From positions 2,027,501 through 2,091,500 of the forward strand of contig NZ_CP025135.1 in the NCBI RefSeq assembly GCF_002833405.1: 64,000 nucleotides of DNA, written 5' to 3'. Shown piece after piece: positions 57,280 through 64,000 of the stretch; position 1 is the first letter of the stretch; the number at the start of each line of letters is the position of its first letter. Source of the DNA: Planococcus sp. MB-3u-03 (GTDB taxonomy: Bacteria; Bacillota; Bacilli; Bacillales_A; Planococcaceae). Made by a program: the position numbers and the translations under genes. The notes beneath the pieces were generated by a model that worked only from the letters and a program-made list of their open reading frames with translations, did not search any database and was not told where the DNA came from.

Positions 57280-57739
57280 ATCCACCCAGAATCGCTTTGA
57301 AAACCGAAGTCGTGTGTCCGCCTTCGTAGAATACATAAAGCAGTAAATAAACGGTAACTCCTGTAATCGCGGTGAAGAACCACACAACACTCGTGAACGG
57401 GCCGATCTTGCGGTGTTTATCGAGGCGGTTTTTCAAGCCCCAGTAGATGGTCACCAGTCCCATCACTGCCCCGATAGTTGCAAGCGTGATATGGAAAATT
57501 AGAAAGACGGTATAGTAGATTTTCAATTCATCCGGTCCCCCGAATGCCGTATTTCCTACGAATAATGTACGCGAGACATAGATGATGAAAAACGTCAGTG
57601 CAGCGGCACCGGCGCCAAGCATCACTTTTTTATGTGCTTCGATGCGGCGTTTGAGGATCAAGTTCCATCCGATCGCCACCAATACGGCGCTCAAGACGAT
57701 AAAGAATGTACTAATGGTTGGCAATAGCGGCAAATTCAT
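57278..57739 (-). CDS. ctaM: CtaM, cytochrome oxidase assembly protein (DUF420)
   Basis: This 153-aa DUF420 protein has four hydrophobic helices (FFIVLSAVLVAIGWNLIL near 12, VMLGAGAAALTFFIIYVSRTL near 39, IYYTVFLIFHITLATIGAVMGL near 74 in two parts, and VVWFFTAITGVTVYLLLYVFY near 118 in two parts). S. aureus CtaM is needed for maturation of heme-copper oxidases. Its place after ctaG supports the same role. AAGGAG precedes the ATG. Confidence 0.9.
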   Translation of the reverse strand: MNLPLLPTISTFFIVLSAVLVAIGWNLILKRRIEAHKKVMLGAGAAALTFFIIYVSRTLFVGNTAFGGPDELKIYYTVFLIFHITLATIGAVMGLVTIYWGLKNRLDKHRKIGPFTSVVWFFTAITGVTVYLLLYVFYEGGHTTSVFKAILGG

Positions 57740-57759
57740 TTAATTAAACTCCTTTTGGG

Positions 57760-58686
57760 TCATTGCCCATTATGTCTGTAATACGCCATATCTTTGCGGT
57801 CCTGCAAAACTTTAGCGGTGATTTCATCGGCATTGGCTGTTTCATTTTTCAGCCATTCATGGAAGACTAGCCAAATGAACACAGTAAATACCAATTCCTG
57901 GATAATTTTCATTGTGATGCCGCCGGTGCGTTGGTCTTCGATCAGCGACATATTCGTGAAGAGTTCAGGGCCTGACAAGTTAAGCTGGGCCAATGTCCCT
58001 GCAGGTACGCATAAAGCCATTGCCTGCATCCAAGCTTCTCCGTCTGAGTACGTTGCATAAAACGGTGTCGTGCTGAAAATGATCAAAGCACAAGCAGGCG
58101 TCATCAAGACGCTCAAGCCGAATAAATAGCCCAATTTCTTCAGTCCGTGGAATTTGTGCATGCCTTCTAGATTATTGACCACCGGCCACCAGTAAAGAAG
58201 TGCCGACACGAATAACAATGTGCTGACGATGCTGTGGATCAGCATGTCCTGCTTGACGAAATCGAAAACAAGCGGCAAATGGTAAACGGAGAAGAACAAA
58301 CTGAATAGCAGCAAGGCGATCAATGGTTTAGTGAAGAACATGAACAGAGGGTTGATAATTGGCAACTCGATGAATGCCCGCCAAATATATGAAGGAATCC
58401 CCATGATCACAAGAGGGGCAGCCAATAGCAAGAGCAGCGCCATCTGAACCATATGCATCGTCAAGGTGATGTGTCCAAGCAAATCGACCGGCGAGCCTTT
58501 CAAGATGTAGATCAAGGCCATCCCTGACACGAAGAGCAAGGCCTGCTTGGTTTGAAGCGGTTCACTATCCGTGAATTTATGTCTCCACTTTGTGGTGACT
58601 AGAAAATATAAAAGCGTAATCAGTACGAGAAATCCAAAATACCAGGGGCTCCATAACGCCTCGAAGCCAAAAATGCTGATTGGCAT
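57760..58686 (-). CDS. ctaG: CtaG, caa3 oxidase assembly factor
   Basis: This 308-aa membrane protein belongs to the Bacillus-type CtaG_Bac (caa3_CtaG) family, needed for CuB delivery to caa3 oxidase. It has about seven helices. MHMVQMALLLLLAAPLVIMG near residue 93 and FSVYHLPLVFDFVKQDM near 145 carry conserved histidines that could ligate copper. The ATG at 58684-58686 has AGGAGG upstream; the longer frame to 58791 is intergenic. Confidence 0.93.
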   Translation of the reverse strand: MPISIFGFEALWSPWYFGFLVLITLLYFLVTTKWRHKFTDSEPLQTKQALLFVSGMALIYILKGSPVDLLGHITLTMHMVQMALLLLLAAPLVIMGIPSYIWRAFIELPIINPLFMFFTKPLIALLLFSLFFSVYHLPLVFDFVKQDMLIHSIVSTLLFVSALLYWWPVVNNLEGMHKFHGLKKLGYLFGLSVLMTPACALIIFSTTPFYATYSDGEAWMQAMALCVPAGTLAQLNLSGPELFTNMSLIEDQRTGGITMKIIQELVFTVFIWLVFHEWLKNETANADEITAKVLQDRKDMAYYRHNGQ

Positions 58687-58793
58687 TAGACCGTACCTCC
58701 TTTTTTCCTTAAGTACCCTCATTATATAGGTGATGCCTTGCCATATCAATGAACGAATCATGACATTTGCGAGCCGACACAATGCATCCACAT

Positions 58794-58829
58794 AAAAAAA
58801 CTCCGGACTTTTTACAGTCCGGAGTTTTT
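58794..58829 (-). terminator. Terminator between ctaF and ctaG
   Basis: A stem of ACTCCGGACT / AGTCCGGAGT with a long T run on the minus strand directly follows ctaF. It separates the structural oxidase genes from ctaG-ctaM, although some read-through is likely. Confidence 0.88.
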
Positions 58830-58833
58830 TAGT

Positions 58834-59166
58834 TTACCACCAAACGATGGTGACCATCGTAAGAACGATAGTGAATGCGACAAAGATGCCGCTGAACATG
58901 AAGAATGCCATCATGCCATGGCCTTTATTGCTCATGTGCATGAAATTATAAAGCTGAAGCACGACTTGAATTGCAGCCAATAGCAAGATAATCGGCACGA
59001 TCAAGTAATTCGAAAAATCAGCTGCCACTAAAGTGAACGCGATCAATGTCAAGAAAATCATCATAGCAAATGATGTCAACTGGCCGCGCATCTCGGTAGC
59101 ACGTTTTTTCTTGATAAATTCAAATTCCGTTCTGGATCTGTGAATATCGTGAGTATCGTGTGCCAT
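58834..59166 (-). CDS. ctaF: Cytochrome caa3 oxidase subunit IV
   Basis: This 110-aa protein has three hydrophobic helices (SFAMMIFLTLIAFTLVAAD near 32, LIVPIILLLAAIQVVLQLYNFM near 54 in two parts, MMAFFMFSGIFVAFTIVL near 84) and matches subunit IVB of Bacillus caa3 oxidases. The start has GGGAGTG upstream and lies one base after the ctaE stop. Confidence 0.92.
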   Translation of the reverse strand: MAHDTHDIHRSRTEFEFIKKKRATEMRGQLTSFAMMIFLTLIAFTLVAADFSNYLIVPIILLLAAIQVVLQLYNFMHMSNKGHGMMAFFMFSGIFVAFTIVLTMVTIVWW

Positions 59167-59167
59167 A

Positions 59168-59794
59168 TTAACCGATCACTCCCATCAAGTAGACTACAGT
59201 GAAGATGAACACCCATACTACGTCAATGAAATGCCAGTAAAGAGCGGCAAGATAGAACTTCGGTGCATTGTACATGTTCAAGCCGCGTTTAGCGTTACGG
59301 AGCATTAACGCGATGAACCAGCTAAGCCCGAAGACTACGTGAGCTCCGTGAGTTCCGACTAATACATAGAATGCGGAACTAAAGGCACTATTGGTAAAAC
59401 CAAAACCGAGATGTACATAGTGATTAAACTCATAAATCTCCAGACCTAGGAACGCAAGCCCCAATAGCACGGTAATTCCGAGCCATGCCTGCATGGCCTT
59501 GAAATTATGATTCTTCATATGATACATCGCGTAGACACTAGTCAACGAAGAGGTCAAAAGAATCATCGTCATGGCAAAAACAAGCGGTAGTTCGAACAGA
59601 CCGGAAGCGGAAAATTCCATTCCGCTTGGGCCTTTATCTTTCAACGCAAGATAAGTTGCGAAGAGAGAGGCGAAGGTGACGGTCTCAGCTGCCAGCAGCA
59701 ACCAGAAACCAACGAACTTGTTCTTCCCTTCGAGCGTCGCCGTTTCAGGATGATCGGGCCAAGTTTGTGGGGTATATCGTTTATTTAAGTCCAC
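59168..59794 (-). CDS. ctaE: Cytochrome caa3 oxidase subunit III
   Basis: This 208-aa protein has five hydrophobic helices typical of bacterial subunit III. Conserved elements are NKFVGFWLLLAAETVTFASLF near 22 (in two parts), GTHGAHVVFGLSWFIALM near 148 and LYWHFIDVVWVFIFTVVYL near 183. The GTG at 59792-59794 (VDLNKRYTPQTWPDHPE) has AAGGAGG upstream; the ATG at 59851 lies inside ctaD without a site. It overlaps ctaD by 14 bases. Confidence 0.95.
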   Translation of the reverse strand: MDLNKRYTPQTWPDHPETATLEGKNKFVGFWLLLAAETVTFASLFATYLALKDKGPSGMEFSASGLFELPLVFAMTMILLTSSLTSVYAMYHMKNHNFKAMQAWLGITVLLGLAFLGLEIYEFNHYVHLGFGFTNSAFSSAFYVLVGTHGAHVVFGLSWFIALMLRNAKRGLNMYNAPKFYLAALYWHFIDVVWVFIFTVVYLMGVIG

Positions 59795-61694
59795 CTTTTT
59801 TGCCTCCTTCCAGCGCTCTTGCTTCTCTTTGAATGCGTTCGTTATCCGCAATCAATTCTTCTTTTGTTACATGGAAACCAAGGTCATCTTTCAAAGAACG
59901 CACGAGCATTGAACCGAATGTGATCGCAAGACCGCCGATCAATACAGGAAGCGCCCACGCATGCCCATCCATATGGTACATTGCGCCAAATGAAGCAATG
60001 AACATGCCAAGTGAGATAACGAAAGGAATGAATGATCCGTTCGGCATGTGGATATCGCCGAGTGGCTCAGCATAGACCATGCCTTCTTTATTGCCTTCCA
60101 TTTTCTCGATCCAATACGGGTCAAGTCCACGGACAAGCGGTGTTTGTGCAAAGTTATAGAATGGCGGTGGTGACGGGATTGCCCATTCAAGCGTACGTCC
60201 GTCGCCCCATGGGTCGTTACCGACGCGCTCGCCTTTAACAACTGTCATCACAACGTTGACGAGGAGGATGAGTACCCCGATCGCCATAAGCAAGGCACCA
60301 GCCGAGCTGATTGCGTTGAATAGATCCCAGCCTTGATCTGCTCCGAACGTGTAAACACGGCGAGGCATACCCATAAGGCCGAGGAAATGCTGGATAAAGA
60401 ATGTCAAATGGAATCCGATGAAGAAGAACCAGAATGTCCATTTCCCAAGTTTTTCGCTCAACATCGTACCGAACATTTTCGGCCAGTACAAATGCGTACC
60501 TGCCAAAATTGCGAGCACAACACCACCAACGATTACGTAGTGGAAGTGGGCGACGATAAAGTAAGAATCGTGCAGCTGGTAATCAAGCGGCGCAATTGCC
60601 TGCATAACGCCCGTTACCCCACCGGCTACGAATGACGGGATAAACGCAACTGCGTAGATCATCGGCACTGTGAAGGAAATGTTTCCTCCCCAGATCGTAA
60701 GTAGCCAGTTAAAGATTTTGATCCCTGTCGGAACTGCGATGATCATCGTTGCAAGGGCGAAGACCGCGTTAGCCGTCGGTCCAAGACCAACTGTAAACAT
60801 GTGGTGAGCCCAAACCATGAATCCGTAGAAACCGATAAGGATTGTCGCAAAGACCAATGCCGTGTAACCGAATAGGCGTTTGCGGGAGAAAATCGCAAAG
60901 ATTTCAGAGAAAATACCAAATGCTGGCAAAATCAAGATGTAAACTTCCGGGTGACCGAAGATCCAGAAGAAGTGCTCCCAGATAATGGTGTTACCGCCCA
61001 TCGTTACGTCAAAGAAATTAGCCCCGAACAAACGGTCGAATACCATAAAGAAGATACCGACAGTCAGTGGAGGGAATGCCAAGAGAATCAACGCGGACGC
61101 TACGAAAGTCGTCCAAGTGAAAAGCGGCATTCTCATATACGTCATACCCGGAGCACGCATATTGATGATCGTAACAAGGAAGTTAATCCCCGCGATCAAG
61201 GTACCGAAACCGGATATCGTCAAACCAAGCGAGTAGAAATCGATTCCGTGGCCTTCAGAGGCAAGTGCCAAAGAAGCATAGTTTGTCCATCCTGCATCCG
61301 GTGCTCCGCCCAAGAACCATGAAAGGTTAAGGAATACGCCACCGAAGAAGAATAGCCAGAACCCAAGTGAGTTCAGGAAAGGAAACGCCACATCACGCGC
61401 ACCGATTTGCAAAGGTGAGACGGCGTTCATGAATGCCAAGAGAATCGGCATCGCCGCAAGGAAGATCATGGTCGTTCCGTGCATCGTTAAAACTTCGTTA
61501 TACGTTCCGGCGCTGAGGAAATCGTTTCCGGCTTTCATAAGTTGAATCCGGATCATCATCGCTTCTACGCCGCCGACTAGGAAGAAGAATCCGCCGGAGA
61601 TCAAGTAGAGGATCGCGATTTTCTTATGGTCTACTGTTGTTAAGTAGTCCCATATTGTAGCGCCGAAACCCTTTTTCTGAGAGTTAGAACTCAC
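59781..61694 (-). CDS. ctaD: Cytochrome caa3 oxidase subunit I
   Basis: This 637-aa heme-copper oxidase subunit I has about 14 helices. Heme and CuB ligands are visible: TMHGTTMIFLAAMPI near residue 70 (heme a His), FFWIFGHPEVYILILPAFG near 249 (cross-linked His-Tyr of the CuB centre), MVWAHHMFTVG near 299 (two CuB histidines) and SYFIVAHFHYVIVGG near 388 (heme a and a3 histidines). The start is a GTG with AAGGAGG upstream. Confidence 0.97.
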   Translation of the reverse strand: MSSNSQKKGFGATIWDYLTTVDHKKIAILYLISGGFFFLVGGVEAMMIRIQLMKAGNDFLSAGTYNEVLTMHGTTMIFLAAMPILLAFMNAVSPLQIGARDVAFPFLNSLGFWLFFFGGVFLNLSWFLGGAPDAGWTNYASLALASEGHGIDFYSLGLTISGFGTLIAGINFLVTIINMRAPGMTYMRMPLFTWTTFVASALILLAFPPLTVGIFFMVFDRLFGANFFDVTMGGNTIIWEHFFWIFGHPEVYILILPAFGIFSEIFAIFSRKRLFGYTALVFATILIGFYGFMVWAHHMFTVGLGPTANAVFALATMIIAVPTGIKIFNWLLTIWGGNISFTVPMIYAVAFIPSFVAGGVTGVMQAIAPLDYQLHDSYFIVAHFHYVIVGGVVLAILAGTHLYWPKMFGTMLSEKLGKWTFWFFFIGFHLTFFIQHFLGLMGMPRRVYTFGADQGWDLFNAISSAGALLMAIGVLILLVNVVMTVVKGERVGNDPWGDGRTLEWAIPSPPPFYNFAQTPLVRGLDPYWIEKMEGNKEGMVYAEPLGDIHMPNGSFIPFVISLGMFIASFGAMYHMDGHAWALPVLIGGLAITFGSMLVRSLKDDLGFHVTKEELIADNERIQREARALEGGKKGGLK

Positions 61695-61719
61695 AATAGT
61701 TTACCTCCTTTTTTAACTT

Positions 61720-62802
61720 TTACTCTTCAACTTTCAAGCTCATCAAGTATGCAGCAAGTGCATCAAGCTCTTGATCAGAGAATGGCTCTCCATTGTTGAT
61801 CTCTTCTGGATTAGGCATCAAGTTGCCCGGCTTATACTGCTGAGGGTCAGCAATCCAGTTTTTCAATGTTTCTTCGTCATGTTCCATGAAGCCCGCGATT
61901 GTGGTGCGGTCACCGAAAGTTGTTAAGTTTGGTCCAACTCCAGGAGCCGCTCCTGCTGCGTTAGTTGCGTGGCAGGCGATACAGCTTTGCTCAAAGATTT
62001 CCTGTCCTTCTTGAGCAACAGTTTCTGAAGGCGCAGCTTGTTCTTCCTGCATTGCAGCTACCCATGCATCAAAGTCTTCGCGATTAAGCGTTTTGACTTT
62101 GAAATCCATCAAAGCGTGGGAAGGGCCGCAAAGCTCGGCACATTTACCGAAGTAAACGCCTTCTTCAAGTTCTGAAGATTCTTTATCGAATTCCAAATAG
62201 AAGGTGTTGACGTTTTCAGGGTTGACGTCGAGTTTACCGCCAACAGAAGGAATCCAGAACGAGTGCTTAACGTCTGCAGCAATCAAATTGAAGTAGACGC
62301 GTTCGCCAGTCGGGACGACCAGTTCCTGTGCAGTGATGATTTCCTGTTCAGGATACTCGAATTCCCACCAGTAAAGTTTCCCGGTTACATTGACCGTCAA
62401 GTTTTCGGCCACGCCGTCTTCATCCTGTGCGTCCATCGCCGTGACATCAGCCAGGTCGAATGTTGAGTAGACCGTCGGAACAGCGAGGATCAAAAGCAGG
62501 ACGATTGGAATTGCTGTCCAGATAAACTCAAGACGCGCGCTTCCTTCGACTTGTTCAGGGATCATGTCCTCCCCTACTTTTGAACGGCGGAATTTCACAA
62601 TTGCCAATACATAGATGATAGTGACGACGACGATAACGAATAACATGACAATGGATGACAAAATCAGCAAGTTGAACTGATCTTGTGCAACCTTACCAGC
62701 CGGTATCAGCGTCGAGATCTCTTCGCGCCCGCAGCCTGAAAGAAAAACAAGCAATGCGGTCATCAAGGCGAAGAGGCGCCATTTCTTAGGTCCTTTCATC
62801 AT
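61720..62802 (-). CDS. ctaC: Cytochrome caa3 oxidase subunit II with fused cytochrome c domain
   Basis: This 360-aa lipoprotein binds CuA and carries its own heme c. The lipobox is FLSGCGREE near residue 24. Two transmembrane helices follow (LILSSIVMLFVIVVVTIIYVL near 47 in two parts and FIWTAIPIVLLLILAVPTV near 93). The CuA cluster is GKCAELCGPSHALM near 220. The C-terminal cytochrome c domain has CXXCH as QSCIACHATN near 274 and an axial Met in GNLMPNPEEI. This identifies a caa3-type rather than aa3 oxidase. Confidence 0.97.
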   Translation of the reverse strand: MMKGPKKWRLFALMTALLVFLSGCGREEISTLIPAGKVAQDQFNLLILSSIVMLFVIVVVTIIYVLAIVKFRRSKVGEDMIPEQVEGSARLEFIWTAIPIVLLLILAVPTVYSTFDLADVTAMDAQDEDGVAENLTVNVTGKLYWWEFEYPEQEIITAQELVVPTGERVYFNLIAADVKHSFWIPSVGGKLDVNPENVNTFYLEFDKESSELEEGVYFGKCAELCGPSHALMDFKVKTLNREDFDAWVAAMQEEQAAPSETVAQEGQEIFEQSCIACHATNAAGAAPGVGPNLTTFGDRTTIAGFMEHDEETLKNWIADPQQYKPGNLMPNPEEINNGEPFSDQELDALAAYLMSLKVEE

Positions 62803-62857
62803 AGCTTTTCATACCCCTCTCTGAATAAAATGTTTTACAGTTAAGTAAAAGAGAAAT

Positions 62858-63775
62858 TTAGACGAATACTGCAAAAATGATCATCGAGACAAATAGAATC
62901 GTCATATAGTTCAACGAATAGATGAACATTTTCTTCGCCCATTTCAAATCATCAGCTGCTTTGAAGCCCCGGATCGCAAGAACAAGCCATCCGATATTCA
63001 ACGCTGTTGCTAAGATGATGAAGCCTATCCCAAGTTCCATAAGCAGGAACGGCAATGGGAAAAGCAGTAAAATCCATGCAAGCATCGATTTTTTTGTCCG
63101 GTGGAATCCTTTGACCACCGGTAGCATCGGAATATTTGCAGCCCGATACTCTTCCGTCCGTTTCATGGCAAGCGCATAAAAATGCGGCGGCTGCCAGATG
63201 AACATAATCAGAAACAGCGCCCATGCGCCCGTACCGAGCGCCGGCTCCACCGCAGCCCAGCCGATTAGCGGCGGGATTGCGCCGGAAATGCTGCCGACGA
63301 TCGTGTTGCCGACATGCCGTCTCTTCGACCACATCGAATAGAGAACAACATAAGCCAAGATGCCGGCGATTCCAAACAGACCTGCTGAAACAGAAGCGGA
63401 AAACAAAAAGAGTTCGCCTATAACGATGAAAGAAATGGCGAGTGCCAAGACAGCGGATGGCTTGAACCTGCCCGTAACTGTCGGACGGGCTCTCTTGCTG
63501 GCCATCAATGGGTCAATATCTGTGTCGATATAATTATTCATCGCCGCAGACCCCGCAATGATCAATGCCGAACCGACGATCGTGTAGACGAGAATATCCA
63601 TGTGATCAAGGAAATTCTTATCCGAAAACTGGAAAGCGAGCCACAGCCCCGTAAAGACGGTAATTAAATTGGAATTGACAATCCCAATCTTAATAAGTGC
63701 CAGAAAATCTTTAGTGAACGTGCTCGATTCTACAGCATCGGTCGGTTCTGCAGACAAAGACCGGCCGTTTGACAT
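62858..63775 (-). CDS. ctaB: Protoheme IX farnesyltransferase (heme O synthase)
   Basis: This 305-aa UbiA-family prenyltransferase converts heme B to heme O, the precursor of heme A for the oxidase. The aspartate-rich site is MNNYIDTDIDPLMASKRARP near residue 92, with a second one in the loop after RRHVGNTIVGSISGAIPPLIG near 163 (in two parts). About eight or nine helices are present. The ATG at 63773-63775 has AAGGAGGG upstream. ctaA, usually divergent here, is not within the window; 225 bases remain to the edge. Confidence 0.95.
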   Translation of the reverse strand: MSNGRSLSAEPTDAVESSTFTKDFLALIKIGIVNSNLITVFTGLWLAFQFSDKNFLDHMDILVYTIVGSALIIAGSAAMNNYIDTDIDPLMASKRARPTVTGRFKPSAVLALAISFIVIGELFLFSASVSAGLFGIAGILAYVVLYSMWSKRRHVGNTIVGSISGAIPPLIGWAAVEPALGTGAWALFLIMFIWQPPHFYALAMKRTEEYRAANIPMLPVVKGFHRTKKSMLAWILLLFPLPFLLMELGIGFIILATALNIGWLVLAIRGFKAADDLKWAKKMFIYSLNYMTILFVSMIIFAVFV

Positions 63776-64000
63776 ATAACTCCCTCCTTTCAAAGTTGTA
63801 AGCATATTCCGCTAACCATAACTATATCTAAATTCCAGCTTTTTTTCTACATATTACTGAAATTTCCTGATATAAATGATGATTTCACGCAATTGGTCTT
63901 ACAAATATTCATCTCTAATCATACAGTAGCCCCCTCGTTATTTTAAGATAGAAAAAACGCTGTTTTTGAACAGTTTGTGAAGGTCTCTATTATTATGTCC
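63776..64000. other. AT-rich intergenic region upstream of ctaB
   Basis: This stretch must hold the ctaB promoter, but I found no convincing -35/-10 pair on the minus strand. In B. subtilis the divergent gene ctaA lies next; any ctaA start would be outside the window. Confidence 0.5.

Overview
The window looks like chromosome from a non-spore-forming Bacillales bacterium close to Planococcus (Planococcaceae). Reasons: strong AGGAGG-type ribosome binding sites, frequent TTG and GTG starts, bacillithiol synthesis (bshC), PyrR attenuation, an ileS T-box, a caa3 oxidase operon, and gene order that follows the Bacillus subtilis ctaB-to-priA segment. The sporulation genes B. subtilis keeps in this segment (spoVD, spoVE, spoIIGA, sigE, sigG) are absent. 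The genus call rests on gene content and order only.

Almost everything is on the minus strand, so the biological order runs from high to low coordinates. 57.3-63.8 kb holds ctaB-ctaC-ctaD-ctaE-ctaF-ctaG-ctaM (caa3 cytochrome c oxidase and its assembly). 47.6-56.9 kb holds the ylb-type housekeeping block (yugN-like, ylbC, ylbF, ylbG, rsmD, coaD, ylbL, tmcAL, yceD, rpmF) plus a glycerophosphodiesterase and an AI-2E-type exporter. 43.5-47.5 kb holds a three-subunit acyl-CoA carboxylase and a crotonase-fold protein. 40.4-43.4 kb holds panE, a DUF3397 protein and bshC. 25.4-40.3 kb is the division and cell-wall cluster, mraZ-rsmH-ftsL-pbpB-mraY-murD-divIB-ylxW-ylxX-sbp-ftsA-ftsZ, followed by yggS-sepF-yggT-ylmH-divIVA. 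It lacks murE, ftsW/spoVE, murG and murB. 20.9-25.4 kb holds ileS (T-box), lspA and rluD. 9.2-20.9 kb is the full pyrimidine operon pyrR-uraA-pyrB-pyrC-carA-carB-pyrK-pyrD-pyrF-pyrE with two PyrR attenuators. 5.3-9.1 kb holds an amino-acid ABC importer without its ATPase, a VOC protein and D-serine dehydratase. 1-5.2 kb holds divergent rqcH and remA-gmk-rpoZ-coaBC-priA.

Four observations stand out. (1) Two related non-coding elements (383 and 307 bp) each sit between two copies of the local intrinsic terminator, at convergent gene ends. This suggests a small mobile element that targets terminator hairpins and duplicates the whole roughly 34-bp hairpin. (2) Five conserved genes (priA, mraY, mraZ, coaD, rsmD) carry ten apparent frameshifts. 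Every one is a missing single base, nine of them in runs of two or more, which points to sequencing or assembly errors rather than gene decay. (3) The mraZ promoter carries three GTGG boxes exactly 10 bp apart where the -35 should be, a probable MraZ operator. (4) The crotonase-fold protein beside the acyl-CoA carboxylase lacks one of the usual hydratase glutamates and could be a decarboxylase.

No tRNA, rRNA, CRISPR array, prophage or transposase gene was seen.
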